Of a stretch of 17,392 bases of DNA, positions 7,386-17,392 are shown piece by piece. Source of the DNA: Actinomycetota bacterium (lineage in GTDB: Bacteria > Actinomycetota > Actinomycetes > Nanopelagicales > Nanopelagicaceae); contig WLMP01000010.1 in assembly GCA_009700155.1 (NCBI GenBank), forward strand, positions 1-17,392, in the 5' to 3' direction. A program made the translations under genes and the position numbers. Below the pieces are notes generated by a model. It was not told the DNA's origin. It made no database searches and saw nothing but the letters and a program-made list of their open reading frames with translations. Position 1 is the stretch's first letter. Each line of letters starts with the position of its first letter.

Positions 7386-8470
7386 TAGATAACTCGCTTA
7401 TTCCAGCCGTGCTTATCGGGCGCTGTGCCATGTTGTATTGCTAGCAAGGCAGCTCTTATTTCATTAGTAATCACACCGGGCTTACCATCACCTGTTTGCC
7501 AGGTTCCTTGAGCACTCTTTGCAGCACCTACTGCAGATATAACTGCAGCTGTTCCACATGCAAAAATTTCAGTTATCTCACCACTTTTAACACCATCACG
7601 CCACTGATCAATTGAGATCATGCTTTCTTCTGTCTTATAGCCAAGATCTTTTGCCAAAGTAAGTATTGAATCTCTAGTTATTCCCGGCAGTAATGTCCCA
7701 GTTAATTTTGGAGTCATGATCGTGGCATCTTTTCCACTTCCTTTTATGAAGTAAAGATTCATTCCACCCATTTCTTCAACCCACTTGCGTTCTTTCGCAT
7801 CAATATAGGCAACCTGATCGCAACCTTCTTGTGCTGCTTGTTTTTGAGCAAGCAGAGAGGCAGCATAATTTCCACCACATTTTGCTTCCCCTGTTCCACC
7901 AAGTGCTGCGCGCACATACTCAGTTGAGATCCATACTGTTACAGCTTTAGCAGCATTAAAATAAGCAGCTGCTGGAGTTGCAATCAAAACATATGTGGCA
8001 TGATTTGATGGTCTAACTCCCAATCCAACTTCAGTTGCAATTAAAAATGGACGAAGATAAAGAGACTCTCCTATTTTCTTGGGTACCCAACCCTTTTCTT
8101 GCTTAACTAATTCCTCAACAGTTTTAACAAAAAAATCAACTGGCATCTCCGGAAGTGCAATTCGTGCAGCAGACTTTGCAAATCTTTTAGCATTTGCTTC
8201 GGGGCGAAAAAGAGATATGCCACCATCTGGCTGGCTATATGCCTTCATTCCCTCAAATACTTCTTGTCCGTAATGAAAAACCATGGTGGCTGGATCAAGA
8301 GTTAATGGACCATATGCTTTTAATTCAGCATCTTGCCAACCATCAACCTCACTCCACTGAGCAATAACCATATTATCTGTGTAGTACTTTCCAAATCCAG
8401 GTTCACTTACTCTTTGATCTCGCTCGACACTAGCTAGCGGGCTTTTATTTGGGTTGTTAATAACTTTCAT
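7385..8470 (-). CDS. ilvE: Branched-chain amino-acid aminotransferase
   Basis: IlvE transfers the amino group from glutamate to the keto acids of Val, Ile and Leu, the last step of all three pathways. The 361-residue length is that of the longer (group II) form common in actinobacteria. Seen are [13 protein letters not shown] (66-78), [11 protein letters not shown] (137-147), the PLP-lysine block with Lys197 in [26 protein letters not shown] (232-241) and [13 protein letters not shown] (258-270). [15 protein letters not shown] (301-315) binds the cofactor phosphate. The ATG overlaps the leuB stop as ATGA, and AAGGGTG just upstream inside leuB serves as ribosome binding site. Confidence 0.96.
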   Translation of the reverse strand: MKVINNPNKSPLASVERDQRVSEPGFGKYYTDNMVIAQWSEVDGWQDAELKAYGPLTLDPATMVFHYGQEVFEGMKAYSQPDGGISLFRPEANAKRFAKSAARIALPEMPVDFFVKTVEELVKQEKGWVPKKIGESLYLRPFLIATEVGLGVRPSNHATYVLIATPAAAYFNAAKAVTVWISTEYVRAALGGTGEAKCGGNYAASLLAQKQAAQEGCDQVAYIDAKERKWVEEMGGMNLYFIKGSGKDATIMTPKLTGTLLPGITRDSILTLAKDLGYKTEESMISIDQWRDGVKSGEITEIFACGTAAVISAVGAAKSAQGTWQTGDGKPGVITNEIRAALLAIQHGTAPDKHGWNKRVI

Positions 8471-9500
8471 GACACACCCTTCACAAGCGCTTGGCCAATC
8501 TCAGTAGTTGTCCGCTTTTTATCACCACGAGATAACAAATCTTGCGCTACCGCATTCTCAACATCGGCTGCTGCTTGGCTTTGACCTAAATGATTTAGCA
8601 TCATGGCAACTGATAATACTGTGGCGGTGGGATCAGCCAGGTTCTTACCAGCGATATCTGGAGCTGAGCCATGAACTGGCTCAAACATTGACGGAAATTC
8701 ACCAGTTGGATTTATGTTGCCACTAGCGGCCAAACCAATACCGCCGCAGATAGCTGCTGCAATATCGGTGATTATGTCGCCAAAGAGATTATCGGTAACA
8801 ACCACATCAAAGCGCTCAGGATTAGTTACAAAAAACATTGATGCCGCATCAACATGTAAATAATCAGTAGTTACCTCTGGAAAATCATTTGCTACCTCTT
8901 TAAATACTCGGCTCCATAGCCCACCTGCACGGGTTAGAACATTGTTCTTGTGAACTAAAGTTAATTTCTTTCTAGGTCTGCTTTTAGCACGGTTAAATGC
9001 ATCACGAATAACTCGCTCAACACCCTTATAGGTATTTATCGATTCCTCAATAGCTAGCTCTTTATTTGTTCCCTCATCCTTAATAGAGCCTGCGCCAACA
9101 TATAACCCTTCAGTACCTTCACGAACAACAACAAAGTCGATTCCTTTATTATTTGTAATTGGTGAAGTAACCCCTGGGAATAATTTAGCTGGTCTTAAAT
9201 TTATATAGTGTTCAAATGCAAACCTTAACTTAAGAAGTAGGCCGCGCTCTAATACACCGCTAGGAACAGTTGGATCTCCTACTGCACCTAATAAAATTAC
9301 ATCCGCCTTTGCTAGCTCTGCCATGACTGAATCCGGCAAAGTTTCACCAGTTTTATGCCAATATGCTGCACCTAGTTCATAATTAGTTTTATTAAAGTTT
9401 AAGTCATATTTTTTTGCAACCGCATCTAAAACTTTTAATCCTTCATTAACTACCTCAGGCCCAATTCCATCACCTGCAATTACAGCCAGATTGAAGCTCT

Positions 9501-9504
<4 letters not shown>
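8467..9504 (-). CDS. leuB: 3-isopropylmalate dehydrogenase
   Basis: LeuB oxidises and decarboxylates 3-isopropylmalate in leucine synthesis. The same enzyme can act on erythro-3-methylmalate in the citramalate route, which fits its place beside cimA. The 345-residue protein has [10 protein letters not shown] (10-19), the substrate-binding [16 protein letters not shown] block (93-108) typical of actinobacterial LeuB, and [10 protein letters not shown] with Tyr135. Catalytic Lys186 lies in [12 protein letters not shown], and the IDH/IMDH metal signature [18 protein letters not shown] (238-255) carries the Asp residues. [13 protein letters not shown] (275-287) binds the NAD. It overlaps serA by 4 nt (ATGA) and ilvE by 4 nt. 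Isocitrate or tartrate dehydrogenase are less likely given the length and the substrate block. Confidence 0.96.
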
Positions 9505-12144
<2,640 letters not shown>

Positions 12145-12153
12145 TTATTGTGG

Positions 12154-12705
12154 TTAATTTTGGTAATCAGCTGTTGAACTATTTGAATCAGATTCGTTAG
12201 CAGTTCCCATAGTGCTCAGCGTACGGTCAGCCAAAGTTCTAGCCCCCCGCTCTAACGCCACTAAGCCTGATTGGACTAACTCCCGAATTCCATGAGGTTT
12301 AAGCTCTATGAGTAATGCCTCAATATCTTTTGATGCACCAACAGCTTCGATCGATATGGTCGATTCATTTTCATCAGCTACTACGACATTATGTTTTTTA
12401 GCAATCTCCTTAGTTTTGTCGTTGTTAACAACCTTAACTAGTAGGATTTCACGCTTTAATGAATCAGAATCTTTCATCTCAGAAATTCCGATGACATTTA
12501 CTAGCTTAAATAATTGTGCACTTACTTGATCTAAAGCATGCCCTTCAAGATTTAACACAATTGTCATTCTAGATACCTTCGGATTCTCAGTTGGTCCCAC
12601 AGCAAGTGAATCGATGTTGTATCCGCGTCGAGAAAATAGAGAAGCTACTCGCGCCAATACACCGGGTGAGTTTTCTACTAGAACAGCTAATGTATGAATC
12701 GCCAT
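12154..12705 (-). CDS. ilvN: Acetolactate synthase small (regulatory) subunit
   Basis: IlvN (183 aa) binds the catalytic subunit IlvB, raises its activity and carries the valine-feedback site. An ACT domain spans about residues 3-75, with HTLAVLVENSPGVLARVASLFSRRG holding the effector-binding turn. A second domain at about 80-155 includes KREILLVKVV and PHGIRELVQSGLVALERG. After that the last ~27 residues form a Ser/Asn/Asp-rich tail (ESDSNSSTADYQN) longer than in typical family members. I set the start at 12705, because AGGAG lies 5 nt upstream and [15 protein letters not shown] is the family N-terminus. The frame extends to 12726 inside ilvB but without support. The ATG shares a base with the ilvB stop, as expected for subunits made together. 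Confidence 0.95.
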   Translation of the reverse strand: MAIHTLAVLVENSPGVLARVASLFSRRGYNIDSLAVGPTENPKVSRMTIVLNLEGHALDQVSAQLFKLVNVIGISEMKDSDSLKREILLVKVVNNDKTKEIAKKHNVVVADENESTISIEAVGASKDIEALLIELKPHGIRELVQSGLVALERGARTLADRTLSTMGTANESDSNSSTADYQN

Positions 12706-14441
12706 TACAACTCCTGTGAATCCCATACTGGAGCCATAGATCTAGCCACAGTTATGTCGTCATTTGAAGTTCCAGCAGCCACCATTGGCCACACCATTGC
12801 ATCTCTATGCACATTAAAGTCAACAACTACTGGTCGATCATTTATAGCCATAGCTGCTTCAATTGTTTTATCAACATCACCTGGTGATTCACACCTTAAA
12901 CCGACACATCCCATTGCTTCTGCTAATAACTTAAAGTCAGGAACACGTTTTGAGTGCAGATCTGTATTTGAATACCGTTGGTTATAGAACAATGTTTGCC
13001 ATTGTCGGACCATACCGAGTGACTCATTGTTAATTACAGCAACTTTAATTGGAATATTATTTAATGCACAAGTTACCAACTCTTGATTTGTCATCTGAAA
13101 ACAACCATCACCGTCGATTGCCCAAACAGTGGTATCTGGAGCACCTACCTTTGCACCCATTGCAGCTGGAACTGCATAACCCATAGTTCCAAGTCCGCCA
13201 GAGTTAAGCCAGGTACGTGGTTTTTCGTAACCAATAAATTGTGAAGCCCACATCTGATGTTGGCCAACACCAGCAGCAAAAATTGTGTCTGGACCAGATA
13301 TTTTTCCAATTCTTTCAATCACATACTGAGGTGAAACTGAGCCATCACTTGGTTTGTCATATCCCAATGGAAACTTACTGCGCCAACCATAAGTTTCTGT
13401 AAGCCATGGCGTTAAATCAGGCTGTGACTTTGCTAGTGCACTTTTAGTTGCAGGGCTAAGTGCTCTTAAAATATTTTTTAAATCTCCAATTAATGCCACA
13501 TCGGCATGCCTATTTTTACCAATCTCTGCTGGATCAATATCTGCATGAATTATCTTGGCATTTGGCGCAAAGGTAGAAAGTTTGCCAGTAACCCGGTCAT
13601 CAAATCTGGCTCCTAAGGTAATAAGTAGATCAGCTTTTTGAAGTGCTGTAACTGCAGCTACGGTGCCATGCATACCAGGCATACCGAGATGTTGTTGGTG
13701 TGAATCAGGGAAAGCACCCCGCGCCATTAATGTAGTTACAACTGGTGCACCAGTTATCTCAGCAAGTTGAAGTAATTCTTTTGCTGCATTTGCCTTGATA
13801 ACTCCGCCACCAACATATAAAACTGGTTTTTTTGATTGAGCAATTAAAGCTGCAGCATCATTTATGGCATCTTGCTTTGGTTCTAGTACTGGGTTATATC
13901 CAGCGAGTGAAACATTTTTAGGATAGTTAAATGTTGTCTCTTTTTGCAGCGCATCTTTAGCAATATCAACTAATACTGCACCAGGCCGGCCAGTGCTAGC
14001 AATATGAAATGCCTCAGCGATCGCACGTGGAATATCGGCAGGATCGGTAATCAAATAATTGTGTTTAGTAACCGGCATAGTTACGCCACGAATATCTGCT
14101 TCTTGAAATGCATCTGTTCCAATTGCTGCAGATGGAACTTGTCCAGTGATTGCAACTATTGGTACTGAATCCATTTGTGCATCTGCTAATGGTGTTACTA
14201 AGTTTGTTGCACCAGGTCCAGAGGTAGCAATGCATACGCCAACTCGACCAGTTGCTTGTGCATATCCGGTGGCAGCGTGACCTGCACCTTGTTCATGTCT
14301 TACTAAAATGTGTCTAATTTTAGAATCAAAGATTGGATCGTAAGCAGGAAGAATCGCACCACCTGGGATGCCAAACATGACATCAACACCGGCAGCTTCA
14401 AGTGCGTTAACTAAACTTTGCGCACCATTCATCTTGCTCAT
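12705..14441 (-). CDS. ilvB: Acetolactate synthase large (catalytic) subunit
   Basis: IlvB condenses two pyruvates to acetolactate (Val, Leu) or pyruvate with 2-oxobutyrate to acetohydroxybutyrate (Ile), using thiamine diphosphate. The 578-residue protein has the catalytic Glu50 in [14 protein letters not shown] and the FAD-linked middle domain with [12 protein letters not shown] (276-287). The cofactor motif GDG (444-446) runs to NN (471-472). [17 protein letters not shown] (98-114) and the late [11 protein letters not shown] block are typical of true anabolic AHAS rather than other ThDP enzymes. AAGGA lies 4 nt from the ATG at 14441. It is the first structural gene behind the leader peptide and attenuator, so its expression probably falls when charged Val and Ile tRNAs are plentiful. 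Confidence 0.97.
   Translation of the reverse strand: MSKMNGAQSLVNALEAAGVDVMFGIPGGAILPAYDPIFDSKIRHILVRHEQGAGHAATGYAQATGRVGVCIATSGPGATNLVTPLADAQMDSVPIVAITGQVPSAAIGTDAFQEADIRGVTMPVTKHNYLITDPADIPRAIAEAFHIASTGRPGAVLVDIAKDALQKETTFNYPKNVSLAGYNPVLEPKQDAINDAAALIAQSKKPVLYVGGGVIKANAAKELLQLAEITGAPVVTTLMARGAFPDSHQQHLGMPGMHGTVAAVTALQKADLLITLGARFDDRVTGKLSTFAPNAKIIHADIDPAEIGKNRHADVALIGDLKNILRALSPATKSALAKSQPDLTPWLTETYGWRSKFPLGYDKPSDGSVSPQYVIERIGKISGPDTIFAAGVGQHQMWASQFIGYEKPRTWLNSGGLGTMGYAVPAAMGAKVGAPDTTVWAIDGDGCFQMTNQELVTCALNNIPIKVAVINNESLGMVRQWQTLFYNQRYSNTDLHSKRVPDFKLLAEAMGCVGLRCESPGDVDKTIEAAMAINDRPVVVDFNVHRDAMVWPMVAAGTSNDDITVARSMAPVWDSQEL
12711..12715 (-). promoter_or_regulatory. Ribosome binding site for ilvN inside the ilvB end
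   Basis: AGGAG in the last codons of ilvB lies 5 nt before the ATG at 12705. It fixes the ilvN start and couples production of the two subunits. Confidence 0.65.
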
Positions 14442-14469
14442 ATCTTCCTTTCTATATCTTGCCTGAACT

Positions 14470-14501
14470 AAAACAAAACCCCCCAGTTTTATCTGAGGGG
14501 T
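14470..14501 (-). terminator. Attenuator terminator in the ilvB leader
   Basis: As RNA on the minus strand, ACCCCUCAG (14501-14493) pairs with CUGGGGGGU (14486-14478) around the loop AUAAAA. That makes 9 bp with one U-G pair. It is followed by UUUGUUUU (14477-14470). This is a textbook Rho-independent terminator placed between the leader peptide and ilvB. It would stop the transcript before ilvB unless its 5' arm is captured by the upstream antiterminator. Confidence 0.88.
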
Positions 14502-14536
14502 GCGAACTAACTGTTTCTGTTAGCGCGCACGCTCAA
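14493..14536 (-). promoter_or_regulatory. Antiterminator hairpin competing with the ilvB attenuator
   Basis: UUGAG (14536-14532) can pair with CUCAG (14497-14493), and GUGCG (14530-14526) with CGCAC (14504-14500). CUAAC (14523-14519) can pair with GUUAG (14511-14507). Together they make one long interrupted hairpin. Its 3' strand takes up CUCAG, most of the terminator 5' arm, so the two structures exclude each other. The leader peptide stop codon (14522-14520) lies inside the hairpin. A ribosome reaching the stop would break it; a ribosome stalled at the Val/Ile codons upstream would let it form. The pairings are seen by eye; the regulatory outcome is inferred. Confidence 0.6.
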
Positions 14537-14594
14537 TAATCACCACGACCACAGATGTGATCACGATTTGTGAGATAAGCGATGATTTCTTCAT
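14520..14594 (-). CDS. ilvB leader peptide (24 aa, Ile/Val-rich)
   Basis: A 24-codon reading frame starts MKKSSL and contains IVITSVVVVII at residues 10-20, ending in ERAR and TAA. Ten of 24 residues are Ile (5) or Val (5), with one Leu. The run GTG GTC GTG GTG ATT ATT comes just ahead of the antiterminator. That placement is what a transcription-attenuation leader needs: scarcity of charged tRNA-Val or tRNA-Ile stalls the ribosome there. Attenuation of ilvB operons by such peptides is known in actinobacteria such as Corynebacterium. No Shine-Dalgarno sequence precedes the ATG, and the promoter boxes put transcription start at or next to its A, so it may be translated from a leaderless RNA. 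The peptide itself probably has no other function. Confidence 0.85.
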   Translation of the reverse strand: MKKSSLISQIVITSVVVVIIERAR

Positions 14595-14600
14595 TGGGTT

Positions 14601-14630
14601 AGTTTCTCAGGTGCATGGACATCTAGTCAA
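14601..14630 (-). promoter_or_regulatory. Promoter of the ilvB operon
   Basis: TTGACT (14630-14625) is a near-consensus -35 box. After 18 nt comes GAAACT (14606-14601), a weak -10, but it is preceded by TG and one base (TGA at 14609-14607), the extended -10 form. The expected start about 7 nt after the -10 falls on the A of the leader ATG at 14594. The boxes, the leader peptide and the attenuator support each other. Confidence 0.6.
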
Positions 14631-14659
14631 CCCCTGAGATGTTGATCTCAATATTTGAG
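14605..14659 (-). repeat. Cluster of inverted repeats at the ilvB promoter (candidate operator)
   Basis: Three inverted repeats built on CTCA/TGAG overlap here. CTCAA (14659-14655) faces TTGAG (14651-14647), and TGAGAT (14650-14645) faces ATCTCA (14640-14635). TCTCAGG (14639-14633) faces CCTGAGA (14611-14605). The last pair brackets the -35 box and runs into the -10. No U-tract follows the first two, so they are not a terminator for ilvD. They could be binding sites for a repressor or activator; no specific regulator can be named. Confidence 0.35.
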
Positions 14660-14682
14660 CGTACTTCTATAACAAAAAAGTT

Positions 14683-16374
14683 TTAATCGCAGACTGCGCC
14701 TTTTGCAGCACTTCCAACTAGTTTGGAGTATTTCGCTAAGACGCCGCGGCGATACTTATGGGAAAGTGGTGTGAAATTTTTTCTACGCTCTACTAACTCT
14801 TTCTCATCAACTAATAAATCTAAGGTTCGCTTTTTAACATCAATTCTTACTCGATCTCCATTTTTTACAAATGCAATTGGACCGCCGTCAACAGCTTCGG
14901 GTGAAACATGGCCAACGCATAAACCGGTGGTTCCGCCTGAGAATCTTCCATCTGTTAAAAGTAAAACTGATTTACCAAGACCGGCACCTTTTATTGCGCC
15001 AGTTATCATTAACATTTCGCGCATTCCAGGACCACCTTTTGGACCTTCATATCTAATTACAACAACATCACCTGCGACAATAGAACCATTTTCTAATGCA
15101 TCCATAGCTGCTTGTTCTCTTTCGAAAACTTTAGCTGGTCCTTCAAAAAGATCCACACCAATTCCTGCTGTCTTGCAAACTGCACCCTCTGGCGTAAGTG
15201 AGCCATTTAAAATCGTAATTCCGCCACCAAGAGATAGTGGATTATTAACTGCTTTAAGAATTTCACCATCTGGATCTGGTGGCTTAATATCTTTTAGATT
15301 CTCTGCCATTGTTTTACCGGTAACAGTTAAGCAATCGCCATGTAGTAAGCCAGCATCAAGTAATGCTCTAAGCACAACTGGGATACCGCCAACTTTGTCT
15401 ACATCAGTCATTACATACTTTCCAAATGGTTTTAAATCTCCAAGCAGTGGTAACTTTGATCCAACTCTTTCAAAATCCTCAAGGGTTAAATCCACCTCTG
15501 CCTCATGAGCGATTGCCAAAAGGTGAAGAACAGCATTGGTCGATCCACCCAATGCCATTAAAATTGTAATTGCATTTTCAAAAGCTTTTTTAGTTAAAAT
15601 CTGTCTAGTAGTAATTCCTTTACGAATTAATTCAACTACTGCAGCTCCCGACTTAATTGCATAATCATCGCGACGGCGATCAATAGATGGTGGTGAAGCA
15701 GATCCTGGCAAAGACAAACCAATTGCCTCACCGATTGCTGCCATAGTGTTTGCGGTATACATGCCTCCGCATGCACCCTCACCAGGACAAATTGCCCGTT
15801 CAATTTTATCTACCTCTGCTTCTGTGATTAATCCTCTAGCGCAAGCACCAACTGCTTCAAAAGCATCAATGATTGTTACATCTCTACCATCTACTTTTCC
15901 AGGCATAATTGATCCGGCATAAACAAAGACTGATGCCACATCTAATCTGGCAGCTGCCATCATCATTCCAGGTAATGATTTATCGCAACCAGCAAAGGTA
16001 ACCATTCCATCTAATCGCTCTGCTTGCATAACTGCTTCAACTGAATCTGCAATTACTTCTCTTGATACTAATGAGAAGTGCATTCCTTCATGTCCCATTG
16101 ATATGCCATCAGATACAGAGATAGTTCCAAATTGCATTGGAAATCCGCCAGCTTCAATCACACCTTTTTTAGATGCCTTTGCCAATCTATCTAAAGATAA
16201 ATTACAAGGAGTTATCTCATTCCAAGATGATGCAATACCAATCTGAGCCTTAGCAAAATCTTCATCTTTAAATCCAACTGCACGTAGCATTCCTCGTGCT
16301 GGAGCTCGCTCTAAACCATCAGTAACTAAGCCAGAACGCGGCTTCATTTTATTTGGCGGTTGTTTTTCGCTCAT
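14683..16374 (-). CDS. ilvD: Dihydroxy-acid dehydratase
   Basis: IlvD removes water from the dihydroxy acids made by IlvC, giving the keto acids of Val and Ile, and uses an iron-sulphur cluster. The 563-residue length is normal. The three cluster cysteines are Cys57 ([10 protein letters not shown]), Cys130 ([10 protein letters not shown]) and Cys202 ([12 protein letters not shown]). Further family blocks are [18 protein letters not shown] and [20 protein letters not shown] near the end. Sugar-acid dehydratases share the fold, but the neighbours and these blocks fit IlvD. The ATG at 16374 follows the gatB stop by 9 bp and has no recognisable Shine-Dalgarno sequence, which suggests coupling to gatB. 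It lies upstream of the attenuator, so it is probably not under the same control as ilvB-ilvC. Confidence 0.96.
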   Translation of the reverse strand: MSEKQPPNKMKPRSGLVTDGLERAPARGMLRAVGFKDEDFAKAQIGIASSWNEITPCNLSLDRLAKASKKGVIEAGGFPMQFGTISVSDGISMGHEGMHFSLVSREVIADSVEAVMQAERLDGMVTFAGCDKSLPGMMMAAARLDVASVFVYAGSIMPGKVDGRDVTIIDAFEAVGACARGLITEAEVDKIERAICPGEGACGGMYTANTMAAIGEAIGLSLPGSASPPSIDRRRDDYAIKSGAAVVELIRKGITTRQILTKKAFENAITILMALGGSTNAVLHLLAIAHEAEVDLTLEDFERVGSKLPLLGDLKPFGKYVMTDVDKVGGIPVVLRALLDAGLLHGDCLTVTGKTMAENLKDIKPPDPDGEILKAVNNPLSLGGGITILNGSLTPEGAVCKTAGIGVDLFEGPAKVFEREQAAMDALENGSIVAGDVVVIRYEGPKGGPGMREMLMITGAIKGAGLGKSVLLLTDGRFSGGTTGLCVGHVSPEAVDGGPIAFVKNGDRVRIDVKKRTLDLLVDEKELVERRKNFTPLSHKYRRGVLAKYSKLVGSAAKGAVCD

Positions 16375-16383
16375 GGGATTAGT

Positions 16384-17392
16384 TTATTGCCCTAGGTGCT
16401 TAAGTAATAGTTCTCGGACCTTTGCCGCATCAGCCTGACCACCAGTTGCTTTCATCACAGCGCCAATTAACGCACCCGCTGCTGGAACATTTCCACCTCG
16501 AACACGATCAGCAGTCTCTGGCGCAGCTGCAATTGCATCCTCTATCGCCTTCATAAGTTGAGAATTATCTGAGACAACTTTTAGTCCACGTTTAGCGATT
16601 ACATCACTAGCAGAGCCCTCGCCAGCAATAACACCTTCAACTACTTGACGTGCTAATTTGTCAGTCAGATCACCATTTGCAATTAGTGCGATAATTTCTG
16701 CAACATCTTTTGTTGTAATTAAATCTGTTGGAAATACTTCACGATCATTAGCAATTCTTGAAATCTCACCCAACCACCAAGATCTAGCTTTAGTAGGGTC
16801 TGCACCTAATAAAACCGTCTGCTCTACAGTATCTAAAAGTTCAGCATTAACCATGGCTGTCATCTCTTTATCTGGAACAGACCATGCCAATTGCAGACGT
16901 TTTCTTCTATCGGCAGGTTTTTCCGGAAGTGATTTTCTTAGCTCTTCGATCCATTTGTTATCTGGCACAACTGGAACTAAATCTGGCTCTGGGAAGTAAC
17001 GATAATCTTCAGCTTGTTCCTTTGATCTTCCAGGACGAGTTTGGCCACTTTCTTCTAAGAAGTGACGAGTCTCCTGAATTATGCGCTCTCCTTGTTCTAA
17101 GCGAGATGACTGTCTAATTATTTCACCAGTAACAGCTCGTTCCACTGATCTAAGTGAGTTAACGTTTTTGGTTTCACTTCTAGTACCTAATTTTCCACTT
17201 CCAATATTTGCAAGCGACAAATTAACATCACATCGGAGCGAGCCTTGTTCCATTTTCACATCAGAGACTTCTAGACCACGCAAAATATCACGCAGTGCTG
17301 CAACGTAAGCTCGAGCTACTTGTGGTGCGTATTTTCCAGTGTTAGGAATTATCTTGGTAACAATTTCAACTAGTGGAATCCCGGCTCGGTTA
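16384..17392 (-). CDS. gatB: Asp-tRNA(Asn)/Glu-tRNA(Gln) amidotransferase subunit B, C-terminal part (cut by window edge)
   Basis: About 336 C-terminal residues are present; the frame stays open to the right edge, so the beginning lies outside. GatB is the kinase/transamidase subunit of GatCAB, which amidates mischarged Glu-tRNA(Gln) and Asp-tRNA(Asn). The visible part begins NRAGIPLVEIVT, followed by MEQGSLRCDVNLS, GTRSETKNVNSLRSVERAV, IIQETRHF and EDYRYFPEPDLVP, all diagnostic GatB blocks. A helical tail and YqeY-like C-terminal domain end in VRELLLKHLGQ. A TTG at 17283 is internal, not a start. Upstream gatC and gatA are expected but not visible. ilvD follows 9 bp after the stop. Confidence 0.96.
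   Translation of the reverse strand, partial: NRAGIPLVEIVTKIIPNTGKYAPQVARAYVAALRDILRGLEVSDVKMEQGSLRCDVNLSLANIGSGKLGTRSETKNVNSLRSVERAVTGEIIRQSSRLEQGERIIQETRHFLEESGQTRPGRSKEQAEDYRYFPEPDLVPVVPDNKWIEELRKSLPEKPADRRKRLQLAWSVPDKEMTAMVNAELLDTVEQTVLLGADPTKARSWWLGEISRIANDREVFPTDLITTKDVAEIIALIANGDLTDKLARQVVEGVIAGEGSASDVIAKRGLKVVSDNSQLMKAIEDAIAAAPETADRVRGGNVPAAGALIGAVMKATGGQADAAKVRELLLKHLGQ

Noticed and set aside
14599..14622. A 7-codon frame (ATG TCC ATG...) upstream of the ilvB leader peptide
   Set aside because: It overlaps the -10 box and lies upstream of the predicted transcription start, so it should not be transcribed. It has no regulatory codon run.
14635..14659. Hairpins after ilvD considered as a Rho-independent terminator
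   Set aside because: Stems are only 5-6 bp and are followed by AGGGGTTGAC rather than a U-tract; the TTTTTT after the ilvD stop precedes the hairpins, so the order is wrong.
14723..15508. Plus-strand open frame of 261 codons inside ilvD
   Set aside because: It lies wholly antisense to a fully conserved ilvD, has no ribosome binding site that I can see, and its translation looks low in complexity (Ser/Pro/Thr-rich) with no recognisable domain. It is a shadow of ilvD codon usage.
16384..17283. Treating the TTG at 17283 as the start of a 299-aa gatB
   Set aside because: The frame continues to the window edge with the conserved NRAGIPLVEIVT block upstream of this codon, so the TTG is internal and the gene is cut by the window.

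Overview
The window looks like housekeeping chromosome from a streamlined, low-GC actinobacterium. The gene order rpsB-tsf-pyrH-frr-cdsA with xerC nearby is the actinobacterial arrangement. The proteins are actinobacterial in style, but base composition is AT-rich (roughly 40% GC by eye) and genes overlap or nearly touch. This combination suggests the freshwater acI / Nanopelagicales group; that placement is inference.

Nearly everything is on the minus strand, so transcription runs from high to low coordinates. Starting at the right edge: the C-terminal part of gatB, then ilvD 9 bp later. A 241-bp gap follows with a complete regulatory unit: inverted repeats, a promoter, a 24-codon leader peptide rich in Ile and Val, and a competing antiterminator/terminator pair. 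Behind it lies a tightly packed run ilvB-ilvN-ilvC-serA-leuB-ilvE-cimA-xerC-methyltransferase (14441 down to 3712). Most junctions are 1-8 nt overlaps and the largest gap is 30 bp. No terminator is seen inside the run.

The run makes branched-chain amino acids. CimA condenses pyruvate and acetyl-CoA to citramalate, which opens a threonine-independent route to 2-oxobutyrate. IlvBN, IlvC and IlvD then act in the Ile and Val branches, LeuB serves the citramalate and leucine branches, and IlvE does the final transamination. SerA (serine synthesis) sits in the middle. XerC and a Methyltransf_32-type protein of unknown substrate ride at the tail. leuA, leuC, leuD and ilvA are not in the window.

At 3565-3735 is the only plus-strand gene: a 56-residue membrane-anchored peptide that overlaps the methyltransferase 3' end and diverges from rpsB. 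The 277-bp divergent spacer carries strong hairpins in the rpsB 5' leader. The translation/nucleotide operon rpsB-tsf-pyrH-frr-cdsA then runs off the left edge.

I see no mobile elements, CRISPR arrays, rRNA or tRNA genes. The least routine items are the ilvB attenuator with an apparently leaderless leader peptide, the structured rpsB leader, the 56-aa peptide, and the coupling of xerC to an amino-acid operon.
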